From Blastocystis sp. Blastoise (taxonomy: Eukaryota > Sar > Bigyra > Opalinata > Blastocystidae), in NCBI GenBank assembly GCA_039096225.1, contig JBBPEB010000025.1, positions 809,593-873,592 of the forward strand: a DNA stretch of 64,000 bases, in the 5' to 3' direction. The position numbers and the translations under genes were made by a program. Below the pieces are notes generated by a model. That model had not been told where the DNA came from, did not search any database, and was given only the letters and a program-made list of their open reading frames with translations. This document shows positions 1 through 9,869 of this stretch, one piece after another. Numbering within the stretch: the stretch's first letter is position 1; every line of letters begins with the position of its first letter.

Positions 1-657
1 TTGATAAGTATCTACAAGAATAAAATTCTTAATTATAAGTATAGTTTTTCTTTTTGATTCTTTATTTCCATTTATGTATTCTATTATGATCTTGAATCAT
101 TCTGATTCATTTTCACCATCAACTATTTCTTTACAGTGTTTATATCAATCTGTATTTCAAGACAATGTATATTTAGTAAAAAGAAATATATTTAACGAAC
201 TCATTCCATAACATATATTATTGTTAAATAGCAATAATCTTTTTTGTTTTCCTCTTTATTAAATGATTTAGAGACAAAACCATTTTTAATAAAGTAATAT
301 CATGCATTCAATAATAAACTTTTCAATTTAGTTTTAAATATATATGATAGTATAAATAAAATTTCTTAGAAACACCAACCACATCACTTGAACATAACTC
401 AAAATATCACCCGATTTGTTTTATGTAGGTATACTCAAAAATAGCTTTTCCATATAAATTCTGTAATCAACTCGATGGAATATTTTTAAAAAACATGATA
501 ACATATAATAAGAAATGTATAATATTAAACAATATATGATATATAAAAATAATATAAACATGCATGTATTGATGATAATTCATACTTTTTCTCAATAGAA
601 TAACCATATTATTTTTAACATCTTAAGAATACTTAGAATATATTATGCAACTGATAG
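1..657. other. gene-free AT-rich DNA
   Basis: I see no convincing coding region, RNA gene or intact mobile element here. The sequence is dominated by A and T runs with stops in all frames. Confidence 0.6.
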
Positions 658-735
658 CACAACCTTCCCAACATTTTGTGACAGTCATCATGACTATCCC
701 AAAACTCATTTTTTACAAACTTGATTATAACAAAT
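658..735 (+). mobile_element. decayed MITE end, related to the 7687/8114 family
   Basis: This stretch aligns by eye with the outer part of the 181-bp MITE at 7687-7867. It begins with a degraded CAGAGCCTTCC (here CACAACCTTCC). It then shares TTTTGTGACAG, a CATGAC core, and CAAACTTGATT where the MITE has CAACCTGACTT. No second end or target duplication was found, so it is an old or truncated copy. The 68-codon open frame that covers it (645-851) is therefore not a gene. Confidence 0.5.
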
Positions 736-1532
736 ATTTATTTTTTAATACTATTTCACTATCAAAAAATATATCCTATTATTTTGGCTATGACCGTGTT
801 ATAAAAACCTTTTTAGAAGACATTGCGTGTAAAACTCTTGTTTTATTATGATAATATTATTCAAAAAACATTTGTATCAAGACTTCTCAATTACGAAAAA
901 TTCACCAAGTTTATACAACTATACTCAAAACTACGTCATTTAAATATGAAAATAAAAAACTCATTTATAAGCATAGTAAAACTCAAAAAAAAATATTGTA
1001 TAATAAGTAAAACTTATGTGTGTGTTACAAAATCTTGTTCTTCATTATCCTTATACTTCAGAAATATGATTTATAAAAAAAAATTAAACATATTTCTAAC
1101 ATAATAATTATTCTTTATCACTGAATATATTTATTGTAGAATAAAAATGTTAATCGAATAATTAATTTGAATAACAAAGAAATATTTTAAAAAACTGTCT
1201 ACTTCGATTTTTGTTTTTTATTTTAGAATTTTTAATCTATTATTTTGCTTCTCTGAGTTTTAATTAAATGAGATTTCAAAAACTACTTTTAGTAAGAAAT
1301 TCATTAATATTTTTAATCACATGAAAACTCATAATTATATTTTCATACATCATATTCACTAATAACAAAAGAGACTCGAATTAGTATAATAAAAATAATT
1401 GAATCAATATAAAAAAATTGAGCTAAAATTTTAAAAAGAAACAAAAAAATATTCACAAATTTTTCATGGTAATTATTATCAAATGAATACAAAATGGAAT
1501 TACTTTGATATATATTCGTAATGAATTAGTAT
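736..1532. other. gene-free AT-rich DNA
   Basis: Nothing recognisable. A 93-codon open frame at 823-1104 is lysine-, isoleucine- and asparagine-rich, resembles translated AT-rich spacer, and has no domain I recognise. Confidence 0.55.
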
Positions 1533-1640
1533 TAGAGCCGTTCAAAAGTTGAGACAAAAGTTGCGACAAAGTTGCGACAAAGTTGCGACAAAGTTGCGAC
1601 AAGTTGCGACAAGTTGCGACGAGTGGTGACACTTTTTTTT
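1533..1640 (+). repeat. hAT terminal block A with AAGTTGCGACA iterations
   Basis: The block opens with TAGAGCCGTTCAAAAGTTG and continues with about seven iterations of a 10-12 bp motif, (A)AAGTTGCGACA, ending in GGTGACACTTTTTTTT. Related blocks occur at 1888, 2320 and, inverted, at the edges of both long arms. Arrays of short subterminal motifs are common transposase-binding sites in hAT elements. That role is inferred here. The first C after GAGC and the GAGACA are mutated relative to the other blocks, suggesting this is the oldest terminus. Confidence 0.7.
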
Positions 1641-1729
1641 AATTGTTTTTATAAACAAAACGAATTTTTAATAAAGAAAACATAAATAAAGCATATAAAA
1701 TATAAATTATGAATTAATTAAGAAAAATA

Positions 1730-1887
1730 TTAATCAAGATTGATTTCTGAAACATTACTAAAAGTAGATAAATTATCAAAAGAAATTGATAAAATATCAT
1801 CAAGAGAATCAGATAAGAGACTATTTGAATTGAAATTTGTATTTTTTTCTTCATTTTCAGGTTCATTTGATAATATTTCATTATCAT
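1730..1887 (-). pseudogene. detached C-terminal tail of the hAT transposase
   Basis: Read on the minus strand from 1887 down to the stop at 1730-1732, this encodes an acidic, serine- and asparagine-rich tail (for example EILSNEPENEEKN, LLSDSLDDILS) with no domain I recognise. It abuts the left end of the inserted element at 1888. Removing that element together with one copy of its ATTATCAT duplication joins this frame to minus-strand codons reading SSITIVDDNE just inside 3529. The tail therefore belongs to the transposase at 3529-4979 and was cut off by the insertion. Two single-base corrections in homopolymers of the core are also needed for one continuous frame. An apparent upstream extension through 1888-2020 is translated terminal repeat, not protein. 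Confidence 0.55.
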
Positions 1888-2685
1888 TAGAGCGGTTCAA
1901 AAGTTGCGACAAAAGTTGCGACAAGTTGCGACAAAAGTTGCGACAAGTTGCGACAAAAGTTGCGAAAAAGTTGTGACAAGTTGCGACAAAGTTGCGACAA
2001 GTTGCGACAAGTTGCGACACTTTTTATATCTCATTTGTAAGTTATATATTCATTATATAATAAATTTATATATATAATTATAGAGAGATTTACATGATGA
2101 TTACATAAATAATTTTTAAATGAATTAAAAATAAGTTTAATACTCTTAATAAGCGTTTTAAACACTAAAAATTGAACTTTTAAAGTCACATTTATTCTAT
2201 AAATATCGTTATTTTAATCATTTTAATAATCTTTTAACGATTTTTAAAATATTATATTATTTTTATATTATAAGAATAATGTTATTAAATTTAAAAAGTG
2301 AAAAATTGAATGTCATAGATAGAGCGGTTCAAAAGTTGCGACAAAGTTGCGACAAAAGTTAAGACAGTTGCGACATTTTTTATATCTCATTTGTAAGTCA
2401 TATATTTATTATAAAATATATTTAAATATATAATTATAAAGATATTTTCATGATGATTACATAAATAATTTTTAAATAAATTAATAATAAGTTTAATACC
2501 TAAAATAAGCGTTTTAAACACTAAAAATTGAAATTTTTGAAATTCATAAGAAAAATTCATTAGATAAATATACTTATTTTAATCATTTTAACAATCTTTT
2601 AACGATTTTAAAAAAATTATATTATTTTTATATTATAAGAATAATGTTATTAAATATTAAAATCGAAGAATTGAATGTCATAAAA
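1888..2685 (+). repeat. tandem duplication of the element's left end
   Basis: Two consecutive copies, 1888-2319 and 2320 to about 2685, share the TAGAGCGG terminus, the AAGTTGCGACA motif array, TATATCTCATTTGTAAG, CATGATGATTACATAAATAA, GCGTTTTAAACACTAAAAA and TTATAAGAATAATGTTATTA. They differ mostly in the number of short motif iterations and by scattered substitutions. Only one copy is present in the right arm, so the duplication is specific to the left element. Confidence 0.75.
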
Positions 2686-3520
2686 GCTTCATTGAAGATA
2701 AAATGAGCTCATTAAGTATAAAAAGTATTTTAAAATGATTCATTTCTTCATAATGAGCTAATAATGAGCTATTGATAACATATATATTCAAATAATTTCA
2801 TTTCATCAAAATTCAATTTTTAACATTCTTCATTAAACATCATATATTGAATCATTATGATTTAAATATGTATCTATATGATAAATAAGAGCTAATTGTA
2901 ATTCTATTATTCTTAATTAGATGATAAAATGAGTTGATAAAAAATAAATCATTTCAAAAAGATCTAAAATCAATGTATTAATGAAATCATTCACATTATC
3001 AAATACTATAAATAATACAAACTATGATTTCAATTGAAAATGGATAAATAATGCAAAGAAAATAAAATTGAAATTCATTTGAATTGTCATTAAAAAATAT
3101 GATTTCAAAAATGAGTCAAAAATGGTTTTATCCCGTAAATAAATCAAATTTTTGACTGGAAAAAAAATGTTCAAAATATTTTGAATTCTTTCTTTAATTC
3201 ATTTCATATGATCTTTTCATTTTCATAAAATGAAATTTGGTATATATATTCATCACTACTTAGTTCATATAATGAAATATTCTATTATATAAAATATTAA
3301 TTAAATAAATGTTTAAATGAAAAGTTGTGACAAAGTTGTGACAAATTGCGACACTGAATTCATTCTTTAAACAAGTCTTTTTTAGTTGCCAAATTAATAA
3401 AATAATCACGGGACTCTCGCCATTATTCATGGTTAAAAAAGTTGCGACAAATGGCGACAAGTTGCGACAAGTTGTGAAATTTGTCGCAACTCTATTTGTC
3501 GCAACTTTTGAACCGCTCTA
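1888..3520 (+). mobile_element. non-autonomous hAT element, left long arm, with perfect TSD
   Basis: The element begins TAGAGCGGTTCAAAAGTTGC at 1888 and ends with the inverted AACTTTTGAACCGCTCTA at 3520. It is flanked by an exact 8-bp direct repeat, ATTATCAT (1880-1887 and 3521-3528), the hallmark of hAT insertion. It is 1,633 bp, has no coding capacity, and was inserted into the C-terminal coding part of the neighbouring transposase gene. Its portion 2320-3520 is a near-perfect inverted copy of 4980-6202. Its left end is duplicated in tandem: 1888-2319 repeats as 2320 to about 2685. Confidence 0.85.
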
Positions 3521-3588
3521 ATTATCATCTACAATTGTTATTGAAGAATCATTTTGTAGTATCTATTTCATCTTCAATAATCATTGAA

Positions 3589-5019
3589 TCATTTTGAATT
3601 GAAATAGTATCTATTTGTGGATTCATATAAAAAAAATAAATCTCTAAACAAATTTTCATCAGAATAACCAAATTTCTTCTTTGTAAATAAAATATTCATA
3701 AAAGAGAAAGATCTTTCTACACTAACAGTAGTAGAAGGTAATTGAAGAATGAAAGGAATTATTTTAGAAATAGAAGGAATTTGTTTAAGAAGAGGAAAAT
3801 AAAATTTTATCATTTGTTCTTTACTTATCATATTGTGAGGGAAACATTCATTTTCTTTCTTCTCATTATCAATAAAATCTTTCATTTTTGAAACACATAA
3901 TAAATAATTTTTCTTTTCTATATCTAAAAATTCAGATAAAGTGAAAGAAGGAAATGAAGAAGACATTAAAAAATGATTTTCATTATAAAATATCATTTGT
4001 TTCTTATTCATTGTTTTGATTTCTTTCAATTTTAATAATGTATTCGTAAAACCTATAAAATATAAATTAATAACAATAAATATACTTTTCTTATATTCTT
4101 GAATAAATGAAGATTGAACATTTGATAAATTATTTTCTTCACATATTTCATTCACTATCATAATTATATTATCTTTTGAATTCTTCAATTCTTCTTCAAT
4201 TTCATCTATCAAACTAGAAACATTACAACATTGAAAATTATCATTGGATAATAATTTTAATATTTCTTCAAACATTATTCCACTCTTCAAGAGAATCAAC
4301 ATTTCGATTTGTAAAGAAGAAGATAATTGATTATCTTGAAGAATATTCAATATTTCTTTATCTTTATCACTTAACATATCCAATGTTTCTAAATATTCAT
4401 AGAATGATTTCAAATATTTAAAATGTTTCAAAATATATCTTAATGATTTATACCAAGATATCCATCGTGTTTCGACATAAGAAAAGAAAGAAGAAGAAGG
4501 AAGATTATTTATCTTTAAAAAGGATAACCATAAATCATTTTTCTTTCTAAAGAAACGAAATGATGAATTAATGAGATTAATAAATGATTTTGTATTAATA
4601 AAACCATCTTTTAGTTTTTCAGCTACTAGATTAATCATATGCATAAAACATCCACAATAAATTCCATCACAAAAAATCGATTCATAATTATTACCAGCAT
4701 TTCGCATAGTATTACAGTTATCAGTGTGAAACGATTTGAATTGTTTTCTTTTAATATTCCATTCTTCTAATGTATCTTGAATGATAGAAAGATAATTATT
4801 CGATTTTTGATTTTCCATTCTTTTCAAGTTTATTAAGTAGAAAGGTTCATTCAAATTGAAAGTATTCAATCTTCTTACGATTATTGATAAATAATTAGAA
4901 CCAGCATCTGAGGTAGAAGAATCACATAGAACAGTTAGAGGACATTTTTCTAAATTCATTTTTACATATTGAATACGTTTAGAGCGGTTCAAAAGTTGCG
5001 ACAAATAGAGTTGCGACAA
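3589..5019 (-). pseudogene. hAT-family transposase, N-terminally truncated
   Basis: The 476-codon frame retains the catalytic core of a hAT transposase, a DDE/RNase H-fold enzyme for cut-and-paste transposition. Visible marks are CDSST (candidate catalytic D33), HTDN (candidate D100), the CFMH C-x2-H motif (124-127) before INLV, ETRW (183-186), and a C-terminal dimerisation motif LPSTTVSVERSFS (427-439) whose E435 is the likely third acidic residue. The first 13 codons (5019-4981) come from the inserted right arm, so that start is artificial; genuine sequence begins at 4979. The N-terminal BED zinc finger expected in hAT proteins is absent, and I found no coding continuation beyond 6202. Near the C-terminus, dropping one T from the minus-strand T8 run changes FLYES to a reading beginning YMNPQ, closer to other hAT ends. 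The acidic tail is displaced to 1730-1887. Probably inactive. Confidence 0.85.
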
Positions 5020-6202
5020 ATTTCACAACTTGTCGCAACTTGTCGCCATTTGTCGCAACTTTTTTTACCATTAATAATGGCGAGAGTACCGTGATTATTT
5101 TATTAATTTGGCAATTAAAAAAGACTTGTTTAAAAAATAAATTCAGTGTCGCAATTTGTCACAACTTTGTCACAACTTTTCCATTAAACATAAATTGAAT
5201 TAATGTTTTATATAAGAGAATATTTCATTATAAGAATTAAGTATCGGCAAATATATATACCAAATTTCATTTTATAAAAATGAAAAGATCATATGAAATG
5301 AATTAAAGAAAGAATTCAAAATATTTTGAACAATTTTTTTCCAGTCAAAAATTTGATTTATTTACGGGATAAATCCATTTTTGACTCATTTTTGAAGTTA
5401 ATTTTCTAATCAAAATTCAAATGAATTTCAATTTTATTTTCTACTAATTATTTAATTATATTCAATTAAAATTATTATGTTTATCATTCATAGTATTTAA
5501 TAATGTGAATGATTTCATGAATTGATTGATTTTAAACCATTTTGAAATGATTTATTTTTTATCAGCTCATTTATATCATCTAATTAAGCATAATATATTT
5601 ATAATTGACTATTAATTATCATATAGATACATATTTACATCATAATAATTCATTATATGATGTTTAATGAAGAATGTTAAAAATTGAATTTTGATGAAAT
5701 GAAATTATTTGAATATATATGTTATCAATAGCTCACTATTAGCTCATTATGAAGAAATGAATCATTTTAAAATATTTTTATACTTAATGAGCTCATTTTG
5801 TCTTCAATGAAGCTTTTATGACATTCAATTTTTCACTTTTTATATTTAATAACATTATTCTTATAATATAAAAATAATATAATTTTTTTAAAATCGTTAA
5901 AAGATTGTTAAAATGATTAAAATAACGATATTTATCTAATGTATTTCACTTATGAATTTCAAAAATTTCAAATTTTAGTGTTTAAAACGCTTATTTTGTG
6001 TATTAAACTTATTATTAATTTATTTAAAAATTATTTATGTAATCATCATGAAAATATCTTTATAATTATATATTTGAATATATTATATAATAAATATATG
6101 GCTTACAAATGAGATATAAAAAGTGTCGCAACTTTTTCGCAACTTTTGTCGCAACTTGTCGCAACTTGTCGCAACTTTTGTCGCAACTTTTGAAGCGCTC
6201 TA
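4980..6202 (-). mobile_element. non-autonomous hAT element, right long arm
   Basis: This 1,223-bp segment begins TAGAGCGGTTCAAAAG at 4980 and ends GAAGCGCTCTA at 6202. It is the inverted counterpart of 2320-3520. For example, CCAGTCAAAAATTTGATTTA near 5341 mirrors the sequence near 3140-3162. It has no coding capacity. Unlike the left arm it has no target duplication of its own: AATACGTT precedes it and AATAGAAT follows. It replaces the 5' end of the transposase gene. This fits recombination, gene conversion, or insertion into the original right terminus better than a simple independent insertion. Confidence 0.75.
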
Positions 6203-7339
6203 AATAGAATATAATGTGTATTAAATATATGTACAAAAAATCGATTTAACACCATTGCATCTTATCAATACTTGAACTCTTCTACCAAGAATGGTAGTAT
6301 TATTATTTAAAAAATATAGATATCAAAAAATAAATTATAAAATAATTTAGTTTTTAATATATTATATTTAAAAATATATTTAAATAGATATACAAAATTT
6401 ATAAAAGAAAACGATTTATAATAATTAATAATTAATAATACAGTTATGGTGTATTAAATATGGGATATATATAAATATTAAAAGATTATGCAGCATTCAC
6501 AATTTGTGTTGCATTTTATTGTATTTTTGGTAATTATTTGAAAAAAATATGTTTTTATGAGAATTAATAGTATTTTTCGCAGCTTTCATGATACATCATA
6601 TTATAATAATGTCAATAATATGTTGCCGCTTTTAAACAGCTCCATTTTAGTTTAGCTAAAAAAGAAAAATGGTTATTGTTGAAATGTTTTTATGTAACAT
6701 TAAATATTTATTTATGAAAGAGTCCAAGATTTGGCATATTTTCAAAAAGTATCATAATTTTAATATTGTAATATATTTTCTACTGTATTCAGAATTATAT
6801 AGTAATAACTTTTTTTTCAACATTATATTTTTATAAAATAATGATTCTGGATGTAAAATAAAAAAACAACGCAAATATATATTAAACAGAAAAATACCTA
6901 AGCAAAAATATAAAAATTGTTAAATATACAAGAATTATTACAGTTTAAAAAGAAAATATTATGAATAGACTGTTTGTTTTTAAGTTTAATGTTTTCATAA
7001 TATTTATAATGATTTTTATTGTCAGATTATGGGACATTATTTACAGGTTTTTTATCATTTTAAAAACTCTAATTGATTTTTGTAAGTGGAACGATAAATG
7101 TTGCCAACTACTTTGTGAATATAAGATATTCTACGGTGAATGCTTAATAATTATTGACCAATACCTAAGATAGTATAAGGTATACAAAATGCCATTATTG
7201 TCTAAAATCTAACTATGAATAGCTAGAGCTCGATGCCTATTATGCAATTGTGTGGAGTAGAAGTACTATAAATTATACATTTTTCATATTTGCCATGAAT
7301 AAAAAAGATTTGAAGAATAGTTAGATGAATTAATAATAA
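6203..7339. other. gene-free AT-rich DNA
   Basis: No supported gene. A 70-codon open frame at 6961-7173 has a hydrophobic start and five cysteines, but no recognisable family and no flanking splice pattern I trust. A weak match to the hAT terminus, GTTGCCGCTTTTAAACAGCT, occurs at 6622 (about 16 of 22 positions) and could be a fossil end. Confidence 0.5.
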
Positions 7340-7560
7340 CAATCCTTTCTAATGTCAATGGACAGAATTGTTATATGACAATTGTTGACAATATTGTGAT
7401 ACTTGCAACACTTTTTTTTGGCAGTGTAATTTCTATTGTTTTATTGATCCACATCAATTTTTTCTGAAGAAACAATAAATTATTGTCATGACAGAGAACT
7501 CGTTAGAATTGTCAATCTTGTCAATTATTCTAATGGATTGTCTATTGGACGACTTCAATG
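7340..7560 (-). mobile_element. diverged relative of the 181-bp MITE
   Basis: In the orientation of the 8114-8294 copy, this shares a CAATCCTTTCT-like terminus, TTGTTATATGACAATTGT (MITE: TTGCCATATGGCAATTGT), ATTGTGATA, GGCAGTGTAATTT (MITE: GACAGTGTAATTT) and TATTGTCATGACA (MITE: TATTGTCATGGCAA), in the same order and roughly the same spacing. Substitutions and indels are frequent and no target duplication is evident. The right part (7487-7555) is shared with 8829-8899, so the exact right boundary is unclear. Confidence 0.45.
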
Positions 7561-7686
7561 AATCAATATATATCATTATTTATTTATTCTCGTTTTTTTA
7601 TAGAGTATTAAAATACTAAAAGAAGACTCTATTGTATTATTTAATTATTTAGACTCATTCTCAATATTATAACTGTATTCAATTGG

Positions 7687-7867
7687 CAGAGCCTTCCATC
7701 CCTTTTGTGACAGTTGCCATGACAATAGCTGACTGTCACTTTCAACCTGACTTAAATTGACTTAGTCATAAAAATTTAAAATTACACTGTCAAAAATAAA
7801 TATTTTGTCACAAATTTTGGTGACAATTGCCATATGGCAAAAAAAAAGGGCCTCAGGGAAGGGGCTG
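7687..7867 (+). mobile_element. 181-bp hAT-like MITE, copy 1, with perfect TSD
   Basis: The element starts CAGAGCCTTCC and ends GGAAGGGGCTG, giving a short imperfect terminal inverted repeat. An exact 8-bp duplication, TCAATTGG, lies at 7679-7686 and 7868-7875. It has no coding capacity. The interior contains GCCATATGGC and a short homopolymer A tract followed by GGGCC. The 8-bp duplication and CAG...CTG ends point to mobilisation by a hAT transposase from a different subfamily than the TAGAGCGG elements. It is nearly identical to copy 2, so both insertions are recent. Confidence 0.9.
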
Positions 7868-8113
7868 TCAATTGGTTTATGCTAAATATAACACATCACA
7901 TACTTCTAGAGTAATATATAAACATTAAATATAATATGTTTGACACATTTTTATACATATTAGAATTATTCTTTTCATTATAATGCTTTTTAATTACATG
8001 ATTCTTATTCTTTTATAATTAATAATTTTTCTATGGGTTATATAAGTCTTATGAAGATAATATATTTTGCAATAGATTATCATGATTAGTTTTAAACATA
8101 ATTCGATTGAAAT

Positions 8114-8294
8114 CAGCCCCTTCCCTGAGGCCCTTTTTTTTTGCCATATGGCAATTGTCACCAAAATTTGTGATAAAATATTTATTTTTGACAGTGTAAT
8201 TTTAAATTTTTATGACTAAGTCAATTTAAGTCAGGTTGAAAGTGACAGTCAGCTATTGTCATGGCAACTGTCACAAAAGGGAGGGAAGCCTCTG
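8114..8294 (-). mobile_element. 181-bp hAT-like MITE, copy 2, with perfect TSD
   Basis: This is the reverse complement of copy 1 with only a few differences, for example CTTCCCTCCC against CTTCCATCCC near the end and GTGATAAA against GTGACAAA. It has its own exact 8-bp duplication, ATTGAAAT, at 8106-8113 and 8295-8302. The separate duplications show that copies 1 and 2 are independent insertions 246 bp apart, not the two arms of one foldback element. The intervening 7868-8113 is AT-rich DNA without a gene. Confidence 0.9.
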
Positions 8295-8302
8295 ATTGAA
8301 AT

Positions 8303-9012
8303 AGTTGTTATTAATGTATGAAAACAATACATTGATTAATAAATATTAGTAAGGATACTTTTCATATATATGATTCTGATATTTTTTATTATGTATTGCT
8401 AAGACTTTATTAGAAGTCACTATTTGACTTAAGAATGATTTTGGTATTATATACTTTGTATTAGTATATATAAAAAAAAAAAACAATAGATTTAAAAAAT
8501 TCATATTAGATATATTAGAAAATAATTGTTAGATACTAATCCTAATTGTGTATTTAACTAAAAAAAGAAATAAACTAGAAATTTAAAAAACTTCATACAA
8601 CTTTATTATATATTTAACATTAATGGTTGTGCTATATATTATGCTTGCATTTCATCAAACTATACTTCATTTTATAGGATAGAAATATAAACCAATAGAA
8701 TTATTATTGTAATATTGAAGATATAGATAAAATAGTGTATAATACTTTTCAATACCATAAGTTGATTAAAAATATATATATATGAAATAAGAGAATAATA
8801 GAATGAACAAGCTAATAATACATGATGCAGGTTGCCCAATAGAAAAATTCTAATGATAGAATTGACATAATTGATGACTCTAGTAAATTCTCTGTCATGA
8901 GAACTATCAGATAGTGTTCTTGTAATTACCAAGAACATGATGTGAAAACTCATTTAATAGTAGATGCTTAGAAATGGAGACAGCAGTTGCTAAATGTGTC
9001 ACATACTGATTG
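8303..9012. other. gene-free AT-rich DNA with a repeat fragment
   Basis: No supported gene. Minus-strand 8899-8829 is related to plus-strand 7487-7555. Both begin CATGACAGAGAA, and in translation share HDRE, then R, N and VN at the same spacing. A 93-codon minus-strand frame (8672-8953) covers this repeat and otherwise looks like translated spacer. Confidence 0.5.
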
Positions 9013-9034
9013 GTTGCAACTTTTGAACCGCTCA
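9013..9034 (-). repeat. solitary hAT terminal repeat
   Basis: GTTGCAACTTTTGAACCGCT followed by CA matches the terminus of the elements at 1888-3520, with GCAAC instead of CGCAAC and CTCAA at the tip. No partner end with the TAGAGCGG signature is present between 8295 and here. It is either a relic of a deleted element or one end of a badly decayed one. Confidence 0.65.
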
Positions 9035-9800
9035 ATTTAATTACAAAAATCGATAGATTGGTGAAATAATATATGCAATATATATATATAAAATTTTACA
9101 TATTTTTAATATTTCTTTTTGCAAACAATATATTAAAGGTATAACTCGTTTTATTGTGATATATAAAAATATATTTAAACAAATAAATTATAAAAAAATG
9201 ACATTTACAATAAAACATCTTGATGTTTACACCAATCAATTAAATAAAGACCTGGAAACGTCTAATCAAATAGTAAAAAAAAAGTGTCTCACGATTATAC
9301 GTTGATAGAAACATAGTCTTTAAGAAATTTATATTTTTGTTGTAGAAGTAATATTGTCGAACATCATTTATTGATATAGAGGCACATCGCAAAAGAAATA
9401 ATAACAGTAAGAATTGTTGAGAAATGTGTAAATGTAATGAAAAGTAATCATAAATATATTTATAAGCGTCTTTGAATCTGAACAAAACAGAGTTAGCAGT
9501 TATAATGATGGATAAATGATAAAGAAGCTAATTGCTTTGAGAATGAGCATCTCGTTGCCATGAGAATTGTCTTTTTATATAAAAATTCAGAAATCTCTTT
9601 AACATATTTAGCTCTATTGAAAATAATATAATACTTTTTAATTAGATAAAATAGAAAAAAATTAAGAATCATTTCCAAAAGTCACATGTTAAGAAATCAA
9701 AGAAAAGATTTGATTGGAGAGAAATTAATTAAGTTTCAAATTTTTATTTTTCTTATGTAGTTGTAGCTAGTTGATTAATTATTTCCTATCTATTTCCCGA
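9035..9800. other. gene-free AT-rich DNA
   Basis: I see no gene. Minus-strand open frames at 9240-9485 and 9493-9678 are short, rich in F, Y, I and L, and lack homology I recognise. A minus-strand TCTCATGGCAACGAG at about 9550-9564 resembles the CATGGCAAC core of the MITE family and may be another fossil. Confidence 0.5.
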
Positions 9801-9807
9801 TATAGTG

Positions 9808-9818
9808 TATATAAATAG
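9808..9818 (+). promoter_or_regulatory. possible TATA box of the giant gene
   Basis: TATATAAATAG lies 52 bp upstream of the proposed start codon and is followed by a GC-poor leader ending in an A-rich AAAAATCAAA immediately before the ATG. In DNA this AT-rich such a motif can occur by chance, so it is only a candidate. Confidence 0.3.
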
Positions 9819-9869
9819 AGTTATACATGCATCTAATACTATATTAACATATAGGAAAAAAAAATCAAA

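Larger units (their letters stand above)
1533..6202 (-). mobile_element. hAT transposon complex (outer element, degenerate)
   Basis: The proposed outer boundaries are TAGAGCCGTTCAAAAG at 1533 and the inverted CTTTTGAAGCGCTCTA ending at 6202. Both are imperfect versions of the family terminus TAGAGCGGTTCAAAAG. The flanking octamers, ATTAGTAT (1525-1532) and AATAGAAT (6203-6210), agree at six of eight bases, which would fit a decayed hAT target duplication. Inside are the transposase core, its detached tail, and two long inverted copies of a non-autonomous relative. The stop codon of the tail (1730-1732) lies about 100 bp from the left terminal block, a typical arrangement. The outer pairing is my inference; the inner insertion (1888-3520) is much better supported. 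Confidence 0.5.

Noticed and set aside
645-851. 68-codon open frame
   Set aside because: Its first part is a decayed MITE end and the rest is AT-rich spacer.
823-1104. 93-codon open frame
   Set aside because: Low-complexity K/I/N/F composition, no family, no splice or promoter context.
1740-1976. Plus-strand 78-codon open frame
   Set aside because: It is antisense to the transposase tail and runs into hAT terminal repeats.
3260-3460. Minus-strand 66-codon open frame
   Set aside because: It lies wholly inside the non-autonomous element and partly translates terminal repeats.
6622-6643. Degenerate hAT terminus
   Set aside because: Only about 16 of 22 positions match, with no partner end and no target duplication. 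Chance cannot be excluded.
6961-7173. 70-codon open frame with hydrophobic start
   Set aside because: No recognised family. The hydrophobicity is expected from T-rich codons. RNA evidence would be needed to keep it.
7190-7260. Possible tRNA-like segment
   Set aside because: No TTC-type T-arm sequence and no consistent cloverleaf could be drawn.
7687-8294. Single 608-bp foldback transposon
   Set aside because: Each 181-bp arm has its own perfect 8-bp target duplication, so they are two insertions.
8672-9678. Three minus-strand open frames (8672-8953, 9240-9485, 9493-9678)
   Set aside because: Short, biased towards F/Y/I/L, and overlapping repeat fragments. No shared domain supports a gene.
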